The notes beneath the pieces are model-generated. The model was not told the origin of the DNA and did not search any database. It saw only the letters and a program-made list of their open reading frames with translations. Of a DNA stretch of 64,000 bases, positions 11,972-22,800 are shown piece after piece (positions within the stretch are counted from its first letter, which is position 1; each line of letters starts with the position of its first letter). The position numbers and the translations under genes were made by a program. The stretch comes from Gaertneriomyces semiglobifer (taxonomy: Eukaryota; Chytridiomycota; Chytridiomycetes; Spizellomycetales; Spizellomycetaceae): contig JAHLKF010000012.1 in NCBI GenBank assembly GCA_025558075.1, forward strand, positions 460,497-524,496, written 5' to 3'.

Positions 11972-13699
11972 TCAAGCCACTGTCTGCCCACTCATCTCCA
12001 CAGCCTCAAGGTATTCCCTTTCACTGATGCTTTCATGCTGCTTAACAAACCGTAAGACTCGCTGCACCTCGTCACGCATGAACTCGTGCTGTGGTATAAC
12101 TTTCATCAATTGTACGAATGTCGCCGGTGTAAAAGTTTCTCCAGCCTCAATCATGGCTTTGATTCGCGAGAGAAGATTGCGTTCTGTCGTCTCCTTCTCA
12201 CTCCTCGCTTTCGCTTGTGATAGCTTCGCGAGTTCCGACCACCATGGGTGGTGCTTCAGTCTGTGTTCTCTTTCGTTTCTCTCGAGTTTATGTGTTTGTT
12301 GTCGCATTCGCTTGATCGAATCATCAAATAGAGTGTTTGGTGACACATGGAAGGAATGCGCGAGAGTACCGAGATGGGACGGAAGCAACGAGTCCTTTCG
12401 GGCGAGGATTTCAGATAGTAACGTGGTTGAAGTGGAGAGATGTGCTAAAAAGTGGGATCGAGTAGTGAAGTACGAATCGGTGATGGTAAGGGTCTCCGTT
12501 CGGTCCTCCCTATGAATGCCCAAAAGTTGTTCGATGGCTTTTGGTGAAAGAGTGGCTGGAGCAGCATGAGATACGGTGCTGCTGGTTGTTGCTACGAGAA
12601 ACGAGAAATACGTTTAGTTGAGATATCTCAAACAGAGAAGCTTGCGACAGGTTGCTCACATTCAAGGCTCCGTGATCGTTTCCTCTGATTGACCGTCGCC
12701 GGTCTGGTCACATTTCGCACTGCTGCACGCGGATTTTCCCACCTCGCAGAATTCGCCCGTCCATGCGGTTCAGGCCCATGCCCTCGCTCTCGAGCCATCC
12801 TCTGCCGTTCCATGTAATCCCGAATATCACCCCCTTCTCGGCCCAGGACATTGAGAAAGTATGCCATTTTATCAGTGTCGACGCGCAGGTTAGTCCAGTC
12901 CACTTTTCCTTCTTGTACATTCTGTTTTGTAGGGGCCTGGCGCGGGCGATGCGGCAAAGTCGACAGAAGAGGTAGACCAAACTACATGTTACTGATTAGA
13001 CCATGCACTGGAAATCTCCAATACGAACGTTCCGGAAGAAGGAAAGGTAAAGAAACACTTACTTTGACAGAATGAATTCGATGCCTAGACTCATTTAACT
13101 TATGTTTAATGAGGTGGAATCCATTGGACGGGTGCGGTGCCGATCCTTTATGGTTAACGGCTAAGGTTGGGATCGATCCAGAAGAATAGATGTACAAAAA
13201 GACATACCACTGATTTTCAATCTGCGTACGGCGGTACCAACCTCGTCTTCTGCTGCGACTACGTTTGAGTTGTCTTCTTTGTTTTCCCTACACGACGCAG
13301 TTAATCCTGGCACAAGAGATCAATCGACAATGATGGGAAAATCGCATTTACATACCTCCTTTCGAATGCTACACCTAGCCCTTCTCCCAGAAGCCTTTCA
13401 CTTTCCAGCACCGGCTCACCTAGGCATTTATACGGCTCCTTCGGATCGGCACAAAAGCCCTCTTTAAATTGCACTCTTCCTTTCCCTTCTCGCCGCGATC
13501 TGTTGAAGCCATCTTTTTCTTGAACTATAACATGCTGGTCATCGCGTATTGCAACAATTTCTGGAGTGTAAGGCTTTCGAGGCGCGTTGAGAACGAGGGA
13601 TTTCAAATTCTGAGGTAGCGAGGATGTATCTGTGTTAAACGGCCGAGAAAATTGGGTATGGTACATAGTACGGTGCTTGGGAGTTGCAGAGTCGGCCAT
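11972..13699 (-). CDS. Unrecognised protein, five exons
   Basis: Exons (minus strand) 13356..13699, 13208..13287, 13063..13160, 12660..12981 and 11972..12591 join in phase to 487 aa. Splice sites are canonical (three GTATGT/GTAAGT donors plus GTGAGC). I do not recognise the family. The N-terminal part is basic and mostly disordered. The middle carries a short block DWTNLRVDTDKMAYFLNV followed by a charged helix rich in Arg/Glu. The C-terminal third is helical: a segment starting ESYF-like after HREDRTETL, then a Lys/Arg/Glu coiled-coil-like stretch (KRMRQQTHKLERNEREHR) and a final helix around HEFMRDEVQRVLRF. No membrane segment or signal peptide is seen. The clean five-exon continuity is the main evidence for a real gene. 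A cytoskeletal or zoospore role is possible but unsupported. Confidence 0.75.
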
Positions 13700-14175
13700 C
13701 CTAGTACCTTAACGCTGATAACTTACAAGCTCAAGCATCTGTGAAAATCGAAAATGTCTATCGCTTGCAGTGGGAAAAAAGAACGTTGCATGAAGCATAG
13801 CTAAATTTAACTACGCGGACAATTTCACACACATTCGGGGATTATCCCATGGAACAAACACTATATATATGGCCTTCTGCGAGCATTCAACGGTCCGTTT
13901 GTCACCATAAGCATAGCTCGGCAGCAATGGGGACGAGGTTTCCATTACTACATCGCTAAATGACGCTTCCGCACGATACAAAACCCACAAAACTAAATCA
14001 CACACGCACTGTATAACAACTTTGTATCCACTTCCAATAAGCGATGACGATGAGCATCACTCTCAAGGGTCCCTCTGGTCCAATTAAAAAAAAAAAGGAA
14101 AGAAAAACAGGTTAGCAAATGATTTCTCTTCAGTGTCAGCAAAAGACTTGTCGTCCAACCCAGCCGTGAAATTGG
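13700..14175. other. Intergenic left of the direct repeat
   Basis: No credible gene. It contains the promoter side of the minus-strand five-exon gene and an A10-type homopolymer near 14087-14096. Confidence 0.45.
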
Positions 14176-14505
14176 GACATCAGGCGGCCCCCCTTTCGGC
14201 GACACGGCGACCATCAATCATTTTTTCATCCAGAGACAGTTCACTGGACGCCAATTCCCATGCGAGGCCACAGGCAGACTTAACCCTGTTTACCGCACGC
14301 CGCACCAAGCAGGTCGATAGCTTTGGGTATTTCACAAAAACTCGATTGTCGGCTTTCAGCTGGCCGTAGGATACAGAGACATCAGGCGGCCCCCCTTTCG
14401 GCGACACGGCGACCGTCAATCATTTTTTCATCCAGTAAAAACTGGACGCTGTATCCCCGTGCGAGGCCACAGACAGACTTAACTCTGTTTACCGCACGCC
14501 GCACC
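14176..14505. repeat. Two-copy imperfect direct repeat, period about 200 bp
   Basis: Copy A (14176..14306) and copy B (14378..14505) share long identical blocks. The first starts GACATCAGGCGGCCCCCC and runs through CATTTTTTCATCCAG. The second starts GCGAGGCCAC and ends CCGCACGCCGCACC. A central stretch of about 25 bp between the blocks differs, and a unique 71-bp spacer lies between copies. Differences inside the blocks are few: A/G in the first block, and G/A and C/T in the second. Both copies are open in one plus-strand frame, and there two of these three substitutions are silent. This could be a duplicated fragment of a gene or a mobile element. No terminal repeats or transposase were seen. 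Confidence 0.85.
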
Positions 14506-14839
14506 CCATGCCAGGGGTCGATAACCAGCCTTCCACCAACAAACTCGTTGTTGCAAAAAAGAGGACGACAAGCACTGCTACCGTCAAAAGCTACTTTCCT
14601 TGTGATCTGTCATGTCCTCATGTTCTTGAAAGTGAGTCCGCCTGGAGCAAGTTGCGTGAGAAGAAGAACGACGCGCGGCTCGGTATTTATATACGTCTCA
14701 ATGAAGTGACTGTGCCATTCAATAATGATGGCTTGCGTAAGCTCCGACCACGCGAACTGTCAAGAGTTCGGACACATCCTTGAGGCGGCGGAATCTAGAG
14801 CGTTACTGTTAGCAGTACGAAATCCTATACATACGCAAA

Positions 14840-15304
14840 ATGACAAGTGATATTTTTGCAGACATTGCTACTAAGCTCATCGTTGACGTTGAGAGCTCAG
14901 AGGAGGACGTGCCAAATCTTCCTCCTCGATTCAAGAAATACGTTCGAGAGAAGCTAAAAGTATGCTCACTCACAATCATAGGCTTCGCAAAAGTCGTTCA
15001 CAAACATCAGATGTGCTCCAAGGAGCAATTCTTTGAGCTGATAAAGGCTGCGCTGATCTGGGGTTGCGAGCTAGCCAACACCGATGCCCGAATGAATAGC
15101 AAGCACAAGAGGGCTATCAAGAAGAACGTGGACATGATCCGAAAGTACGATTTCGACTGCATCGATTTCCGACTGTACTGGACCAAACAGGAGAAAACGC
15201 TGCTGGAGATACAAAAGCAGCTGGCGACCGAAATAGCGGCAAGCACCCTTGTCGTTCAAGAACTAGAAAGGGCGCCAAAGGGGACAAAGCGGAAGAGAAG
15301 CTAA
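14840..15304 (+). CDS. Small unrecognised basic protein, possibly two exons
   Basis: A single ORF of 154 aa starting with ATG. It begins with an acidic helix (SSEEDVPNLP), continues with a helical Lys-rich body containing three Cys and one Trp-Gly pair, and ends in a basic tail PKGTKRKRS that looks like a nuclear localisation signal. No family is recognised. A second open stretch, 14508..14783 (91 aa, ATG start, Lys/Ser/Thr-rich), lies just upstream in another frame. An intron ending at the CAG before 14816 could join them, but I cannot show a good donor. It lies just downstream of the direct repeat, and the two may share an origin. It could also be a remnant of a mobile element. Confidence 0.5.
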   Translation: MTSDIFADIATKLIVDVESSEEDVPNLPPRFKKYVREKLKVCSLTIIGFAKVVHKHQMCSKEQFFELIKAALIWGCELANTDARMNSKHKRAIKKNVDMIRKYDFDCIDFRLYWTKQEKTLLEIQKQLATEIAASTLVVQELERAPKGTKRKRS

Positions 15305-15602
15305 CGAAAGCAGACTTTGCCCAAATACATATATACCTATTACACGACAAGAGTATCATAGAGCTTATTTGGCATGCATTCCTAGTTTGGATATCTTTTT
15401 TGCTCAACAGCTTCTCTTCGACTTCCTCACGAGGGTTTCACTCACAGGCAGACGTCCTTCCAAGCCTCATCCACTCAAAGGGAAACCAGCCAACGGATAC
15501 TAAACAGTGTCTCCCATGGAGACACCAACAACGCTTTTCCGTTCAGGCTCCCAGCAATTGTTTAACGTATTGAGAAGGAAGGCGACTGTCAATTTCATCC
15601 AA

Positions 15603-15673
15603 GCATTGGTGGTTTAGTGGCATAATTACCGCCTGCCACGCGGTAGACCCGAGTTCGATTCTCGGCCAATGCA
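15603..15673 (+). tRNA. tRNA-Gly (anticodon GCC), copy 2
   Basis: Same 71-nt sequence as the copies at 6703, 19207 and 25024, here on the plus strand: GCATTGG acceptor, GCC anticodon, TTCGATT in the T arm, discriminator A. The leader ends ATTTCATCCAA and the 3' end runs into T5. Confidence 0.96.
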
Positions 15674-15889
15674 TTTTTGATTGTGTTAGGGCTGCCATCT
15701 GCACACGATTCGTTTTTACACTGGGGCCAGCACACATGCATTGACAGACGGACGAAAGGGCGGGCTATTGTATGCCTCTAACTTTCTCGTTGTTGTTGAA
15801 AGATGCGGGCACTCGAGTTCTATAAAAGACACCATTTATCTACAGAAGGTATATGCAATAAATGTAGGCACGCCCCAACATGGCTCCAC

Positions 15890-18800
15890 TTAGATGCATT
15901 CGACCAGCTGGTCTGCCAACACACTACTTCCATATACATCGTAACTGTCGCATCGCACCATCCATATGATCCATCCTTCCTCTTTCATGGAGTCAACTAC
16001 CCGCTTCTCCATCCAAAACTTGAATCTACTCTCCTTGTAGAGGCACTGACACGTTGTCACCAATTTCACCTTTCCTCGCCACTCAGGCTCATCATCGACC
16101 AGCAACTGGCGTACGTTCTCTTCGTTCGGCGAAACGGTATCACTGATAGATGGGTGAAGGAATAATATCGCAAGGACATTAACATAATGATTGCCTTCCA
16201 AGGTGAAGGTATCGGCATTCACTGCCGTCGGGTACGGGAACGTATAGCACCCAATATCGATGGCAGATGGCATAGAGGCCTCCACCCTCGGGATCTCAAG
16301 GGCATCGAACCACAACGCTGCAGCTGCTTTCAAGTCATCTACGAAAGGGGCAAGGGTGATGAGCTCATTCTCGGGCATCAGAGAATGCTCGATGCCCAAT
16401 GGAGAATCAAAAGGAAAGTCGGCGGTGGTCCGTAATTTGCCGGACGAGGTAACGGTGGCAACGATGTGGGCCACTACGTGCTTAGGGAATCCTAGGTGCA
16501 CGAGGCGCTCTAGCAGTCGGAACCAGGCGTGCACATTCAGTGGGAAGTTCTCTCGCATGGCTGCTGACGGATCAATGTCGGGTGGCGAAAGAATGCAGAG
16601 GAGTACTCGGTGAAGCCAAGGGATCAGTGTGTTGGTCGAGGCCAGTTCAGGTTCTTGCGTGGTAGCGGAGAACGCAACATGCTGATCCCATAACCCTCCT
16701 ACAACATGCTTACACCCAAGATGTGACGGGTATTGATCGAGCAATGGTATGAGCGTTGTGGAATGCGCCGCCTCAGCGTAATCAGTATAGAAACCTACAA
16801 ATCGCTCAGTTAACATCGTCATCACGGTCGATAGACCAATTTATCAACGTACCAGTGTTGAGCAAAACAGCACTTCCAAATGTTGACTGCTCGTTCTTCA
16901 TCAAACTGGCAGCTGTAATGAACTGCAGGAGGATACTGGTATAGTCTGGAACATTGCTCAGGTGAATGCGATCAAAGCGCATTTGATTTGTCAAGGCCAA
17001 CTTCTCCAGCATGTAATTGACGTCTCCTAATTGGAATTCTAGACGCACTTCTCGAGCCGCTAGGCCCCGAAGCGCCTGACCGAGATGTAGAAACCAGCGC
17101 GCGGCCAGGTTATAATAAGAGATACGACGCAGGCGACGCGGTGCTTTCAAAAAGTCGGGTGCCCATAGCCCGGCCAAATGATGGACTGGGTCCCATTCCA
17201 ATGCAGGTGGAACGTAAGCTTCAGTAATCAGGGTTGGGTTGGGTGCCCAGAACTCCTTAACGCGGCGAACTGTGGCTCTGAAGAGCCGGGAATGAAGTTT
17301 TACGTATGGCCGTCCTTCCCGACTCATAGCATTGGTGGGACCCATGGTACTCAGCTTGTCGAGGACTTTGAATAAGTTGATATACTCGGTCTCAGCTTTG
17401 CAGCAGGGTTCGTCGCGTCCAGCAAGTAAAGGTGGTGGCAAAATAAATCCACTGGTATGCAGCATGTGCGCTTCTAGTTCCATTCTGCTAAAGCCCGGAT
17501 GGTCACTGCCTTCGTTAAGGAACTTGTCCATTACGCGCTCGACAGTTGTTTCAATGAACTGTTCCCTGTTTTTGACGTTGACTCCGCTTATTTGCTCCAT
17601 CTCCTTGGCGGTCATTACGTCAAGCATTTCCCGTATTTGCGCTTCTTGTTTCTCTCTAACGCTGTCCTGAACAAAATCCGGAGGCGTCGCTGGTTTTGCG
17701 ACATAGATTTTCAATATACTTTCAGCTGAAGTCCCTTCGTATCTCTCCCAAAATCGTAAAGCGTCCCGAGCCTTCGCCCAATCTTCTTCACTAACTTTCA
17801 GCATAAGCTTGTCCTTGACCTCCTCGGTGCACATTCGGGAAAGTTTCCTTAGTCTGGCCTTCAAGTATTTCCGGTTGAGGGGAGGCATGACGGCGCCTAA
17901 ATACGTATACATCAATGTGCTGGCCACTGTAGCAGTCTTTTCGTTTCGATGTATGTCATCAAGAGAATATCGGCCGAGGTCCATGGCCAAATAAAGAATG
18001 ATCGACAAGCGAGCGAGCGTGCTTGGGTGGATATCATTACAGAGTATATGTACGCGAACGGGAGCTTCCTCGTCAGGTCTTTTCTTTGCCTCATTCCACA
18101 AATCCAGCAATGTCATGTACAAATGGCGACAATCTCCACAACCTCCAAACAACAGCCTCATGACATCTTTGGAATCAGGGTGGGGCAGTCTCAGTCGCTT
18201 TGATGTGTCTTCGGGCTCCATCACAAAATTGCGACAATCTGACAGACTGCGTTCCTCTATCGTTTTGGCTCTCGGTTTCGGCTCTCCAGCATAGAGTGCG
18301 CTAGCTGGGTCATCGTGTCCGACTGGGTAAAACTCAAATCCTGGAGCCCTACTAGGTTTGTACCATGGCATGTCGAGTAAGCGCAACCGCATATCGCGGG
18401 AAGCGTTTGCGCTTCGTTGCGTAGAGCTTTTTTGCCGTTGTAATGTCTCCTCCACCCGAAGCTTTAAACTCTTTGTATCTGCATCCAACATCCCATGCGT
18501 CTGCATCTGCCGCAGAACGCCAATAGCCTCCTCGAACTTTGATAGATAAATGAAAGCCCGAGCTTTGCGAATGCTATTTTTCCTCCACAAATCATGTTCG
18601 TCGGGGTTGGAGAGAGCTTCTACCATGGCACACATATCAATGCACTTTTGATAATGGCCCATTTCGAAGAGACAGGCACCTAAGGAATTGTCGATTACTC
18701 ATGAGCCCCAACATATGCACAAGCCGCAGAAGGGCGTTACCAGCATTGGAGTAATATATGGCATTGTTCGGAGAGAGGGTGATGGCCTGCTTGTAGCACT

Positions 18801-18912
18801 GGAGTGCCTTCTTCAACCTCTTGGCCTTGTAAAACGCATTGCCAAGAAGCTTCACATTTGCTGCTTCTTCCTCATCCCGCGCATCCCGATCATCTTGCTG
18901 TGTGCCCAGCAT
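15890..18912 (-). CDS. TPR and DUF4470-domain protein (Mss51/DNAAF3-like core)
   Basis: Exons (minus strand) 18741..18912, 16853..18679 and 15890..16794 give 967 aa. The first exon and the start of the second encode TPR-like helices (LLGNAFYKAKRLKKALQCY; CLFEMGHYQKCIDM). A DUF4470 core follows (about residues 130-300): a FEFYPVG entry, the glycine-rich LFGGCGDCRHLYMTL, then ILCNDIHPSTLAR. This domain occurs in MYND-type Mss51-like proteins and, with DUF4471, in axonemal dynein assembly factor DNAAF3. It resembles a methyltransferase fold that has probably lost catalysis. No MYND zinc finger is visible. The C-terminal third carries no motif I recognise. A dynein-assembly role would be attractive in a flagellated fungus, but the TPR architecture and the length argue against simple DNAAF3 orthology. 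Confidence 0.85.
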
Positions 18913-19206
18913 AGCTATAAAGAGAGCTCCTCCAATGTAATATTCTGGCCGAACAAGCTAGACAGGGTCATAGATAATGGGGGTTGAATATGCCAGCGAG
19001 CAAATGAAAATGCCAAAAATTGTGGCGACTGATCTCGCCGGCGACTTTCTCCACAAGCCTTCAGCTTTTCAATGAACGAGATAATTGCAAGATAACCTCC
19101 CGCTGAAACAAGGTGAATCAGTGAAGAGAGACCGACATGATGCTCAGGTCATTGTGGGGTGCAACCAAATTAAAAAAAGACACAAACTATGTTCAGGGGG
19201 TCAAAA
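18913..19206. other. Intergenic: DUF4470 gene promoter and tRNA-Gly 3' flank
   Basis: No gene seen. The right edge carries the short T run (minus strand) after tRNA-Gly copy 3. Confidence 0.45.
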
Positions 19207-19277
19207 TGCATTGGCCGAGAATCGAACTCGGGTCTACCGCGTGGCAGGCGGTAATTATGCCACTAAACCACCAATGC
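19207..19277 (-). tRNA. tRNA-Gly (anticodon GCC), copy 3
   Basis: Identical 71-nt cloverleaf on the minus strand. The leader ends ATTTCATCCCA, one base different from the other three copies; only a T4 run follows. Confidence 0.96.
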
Positions 19278-19873
19278 TGGGATGAAATCCTCAAACTTAG
19301 GTAAAAACTAGATATAAATCTCACTGGAGGAAAGAAGAATGACAGCGAGGTGGATGCTAGAGATTGAATCGCCTGTGTGAAGCTGTGATGTAGGTTTACC
19401 AGGGTCTCAAGCATCAAAGGTCAGTTGCTGTTTGCTACCGTATTATGTCCTAGTTTTCCAGTTATGGTATGCAAACGATGGATGCATTGTGACTGGCACT
19501 TTTCCGCGTTGAAAAAAGGTTGTTTATGACAAGCCTCTGTCCGGCAAGTAAGTAGACGGAGGAGACTGCGAAGAGCATCTCAGAACAAAAGGGGCTCCAC
19601 GTTCTCTTCGGTTTTCCTGTACATCTTCTTGTTTTCGGACTTCATCGAGTGTCCCCGGCTTGGAAATTCGCCGTAAACAGCCTTACGCCGATTATAGCAA
19701 ACCCTCTCTCTCCGCGGACGCCCTGCGTGAATGCTACACATTTGATGGGCAAATTCGTTGCACACTGCCAGCCCTCAACGCTCGCCCAGTTTCCCAGTGC
19801 CATCCGTCACCACTGAAGGCTCCAGAGGCTATAGTACGGTGCCTCGCACTCGGTTTTTCATGCTTGGGCCAGC
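19278..19873. other. Intergenic, 596 bp: KDM5 promoter region
   Basis: No supported ORF; a 91-aa open stretch at 19660..19935 overlaps the KDM5 start in another frame and is treated as a shadow. The KDM5 promoter and 5' UTR should lie here. Confidence 0.45.
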
Positions 19874-22800
19874 ATGATGAAAAATATTGGCAACGTCGCT
19901 TCGGCGGGCGGCTTCAAGGCATCGTCGTCCGTTGAAGCAATACCGGCAGCTCCGGACTTGACATGGGACACGATCAAGACGCCGGATGACATGCATCCCA
20001 CACGCAGGAGTGTCAGGAAGAAAAGGCAATGTGATACCGCAGGTGCTGGACACGGTCGTCCTGGGAAGCTTTTTGGCCTTACAGAGGCACCGACGTTCAG
20101 ACCGACATGGAAGCAATGGCAGGATCCAATGAAGTATGTACAAAGTATCAGGGAGGAGGCTGAAAAAAGTGGATTAATAAAAATTGTCCCGCCGAAAGGG
20201 TGGAGGCCAGAGTTTGCCCTGGATCCAAAGGTGGGTGATTTGAGAACGTCAAAGTGCTAGTGCAGGTTCTTGTGGCTCCGCTGGCGGTCTTCAAATGCGT
20301 CGAGTGGTGCGCTCCCCAAGCTTCACGATTTTTGCTGCCTGGAATTTCACAATGCTTTCTCTGATGTTGTGTTTACTCGCCTTGGCTAAAATTCTTCTTT
20401 CGACAGACCTTCTGGTTTAGCGGTCGAATAATGCCACTCAACACTCTTTCCGGGCAAACACGCATGACGCTCAATTATCTTGATCAACTTCAGACCTTTC
20501 ATGCGCAATGTGGATCCGCATTCACCAGGGTACCGATCTTAAATGGGAGGGCTGTCAATCTGCATGCTCTTAAACAGGCGGTTGCCAAACGAGGAGGCTT
20601 CGATGCCGTATGCGAGAACAGACTTTGGGCGGATATCGGGAGGGAGTGTGGGGCTTACGGTACTAGTGTCAGCAACTCCATCAGGTCTTCCTATCAAAAA
20701 TGGGTTTTGCCATACGAGGAATTCTTGTCAGTGAAGAATAAAAAGGGATATTGTATTGCAGAGGTTGAGCCAATGGCTGAGACGGAAGAGCTGGAGTGGA
20801 AACCTGGAGATGTCTGCGAAGTCTGCTTTGACGAGTCAAGCGCAGAAAAGATCTTACTATGCGATCAGTGCAACCGAGGATTCCATACATTTTGTCTAAG
20901 ACCCAGGCTTCTTGATATCCCTCAAGGAGAATGGTTATGCCCGCATTGTCTTGTAAATTCTAGTAACGATTACGGTTTTGAAGAAGCGCCGCGTAGGAGT
21001 CTTGAGGAGTTTCATCAAGTCGCAGACTATTTCAAAGCGATGCATTTCCATAAGCGAGGTCTCAACCCTGACAATGAGGAAGTTGTTGAGAACGAGTTCT
21101 GGCGCTTGGTGAATGACTGGGAGACTGATGTTGAAGTGGAGTACGGAGCCGATCTCCACTCAGCGACGCACGGTAGTGGCTTTCCCACTAAGGCGACGCA
21201 TCCGGAATCGCCATATGCAACATGTCCATGGAATTTAACAAACATGCCCCACTTGCCGAATAGCCTGCTACATCATATCCCCGATATACCTGGCATGACA
21301 ATTCCGTGGCTGTACGTAGGGATGTGTTTTGCAACATTTTGCTGGCACGTCGAGGACCATTGGACACCCAGCATTAATTACCTCCACTGGGGCGCAACCA
21401 AGACATGGTACGGTATCCCTGCCTCGGAAGCCGACAAGTTTGAAAACGTGATGCGCGAAGAATGTAAAGAGCTTTTTGAAGGCAACCGTGATCTGTTATT
21501 CCATCTGACGACGTTACTCTCACCTGAAATATTAAAAGAACGCGGAGTGGAAGTCGTTGGTGTCAATCAACGGCCTGGAGAGTTTGTGATTACCTTTCCG
21601 CGGGCATACCATGCCGGATTTAACCAAGGTTTCAACTTGGCTGAAGCAGTCAATTTTGCCACAGCCGACTGGCTTCCCTATGGTTTGGCATCCGTGAAGC
21701 GATACTGGGATTTTGAGCGACCTCCTGTCTTTTGTCATGAAGAGCTAGTCATAGAATGCGCTCAGGCCAAGGTTGGTGGCATTATAGGAGCCACACATCT
21801 ACGTGAAGCCCTACAGCACATAATTGAACACAATGCAAACAACATTACTGCAGTGGAAAAGTACGTTCAGCATACCAACCATAAACCGGAGAAGGCCGAA
21901 AAGTGTTCAAAGTGCCATGGTTATTGCTTCATTGCATGTGTATTCTGGGATGATCCGAACCCCGAGCATCAGGTGTCCGTTTGTTTAGACTGTTGGTTAC
22001 GGGAGGACAATCCGACTGGTCCAGGCACACCTTTTCAGCATGATGGTGCGATTGTTACCAGATATTCAATCAACGCCTTACAACAACTTTCACGAGACCT
22101 CGATGTGATTTCCAAAGAAGTGGAACAATGGAAAACTGAAGTCGTTGCGGTCCTCGATGGCTCCAAAACTATCCCATTGGATGAAGTGAAGCGATTGCGA
22201 AAGTTCGGCGAGCAACAAGAGTACCATAGTGACGAGCTTAACCGGCTTGAGGAGTTGGAGAAGCTGATGAAACAATGGCGTAACACCTGCCGACAGATTC
22301 TCTTTCCTCGTTCCGGAAAGAAGAGACTACGCAAAAGGGCAGAATTAGAGGCAATGGAAAGTTCCAATGAGGAAACAACGTTTTTGCCTAAGCGGGATGT
22401 TGAAAACATCAGAAGTCTCGTGGATTTTGCACAACGCCATCTGTTCGGAATGGAGGAAGTGGAGTTAATGAAAGATTTTTTGACCACTATCACCGATTTC
22501 CAGAGGCAGGCGGCGCAGTTACTTAGTGTTGCCTCGATTGATGCAGACTCATCCCACGCTGCGATACAGGAGATGATTTCTGCCGGTGAAGCTCTTCAAG
22601 TTGAGGGTATTCCAGAAATACCTCAATTAGTGCGACTGCGCGGGGCTGTAGAGTGGATTAAAGATTCACAACGTTTTCTTGCGGACGTTGATGATTTTGA
22701 CTCGGATTGTCTTGCTGAATGGTCTGGTGAGGGTGTTCCACCTGCTCCGGAATTGCCGCTCTCGTACCATCAATTGCTTGTCGCGCTCGATGAGGCCAAA

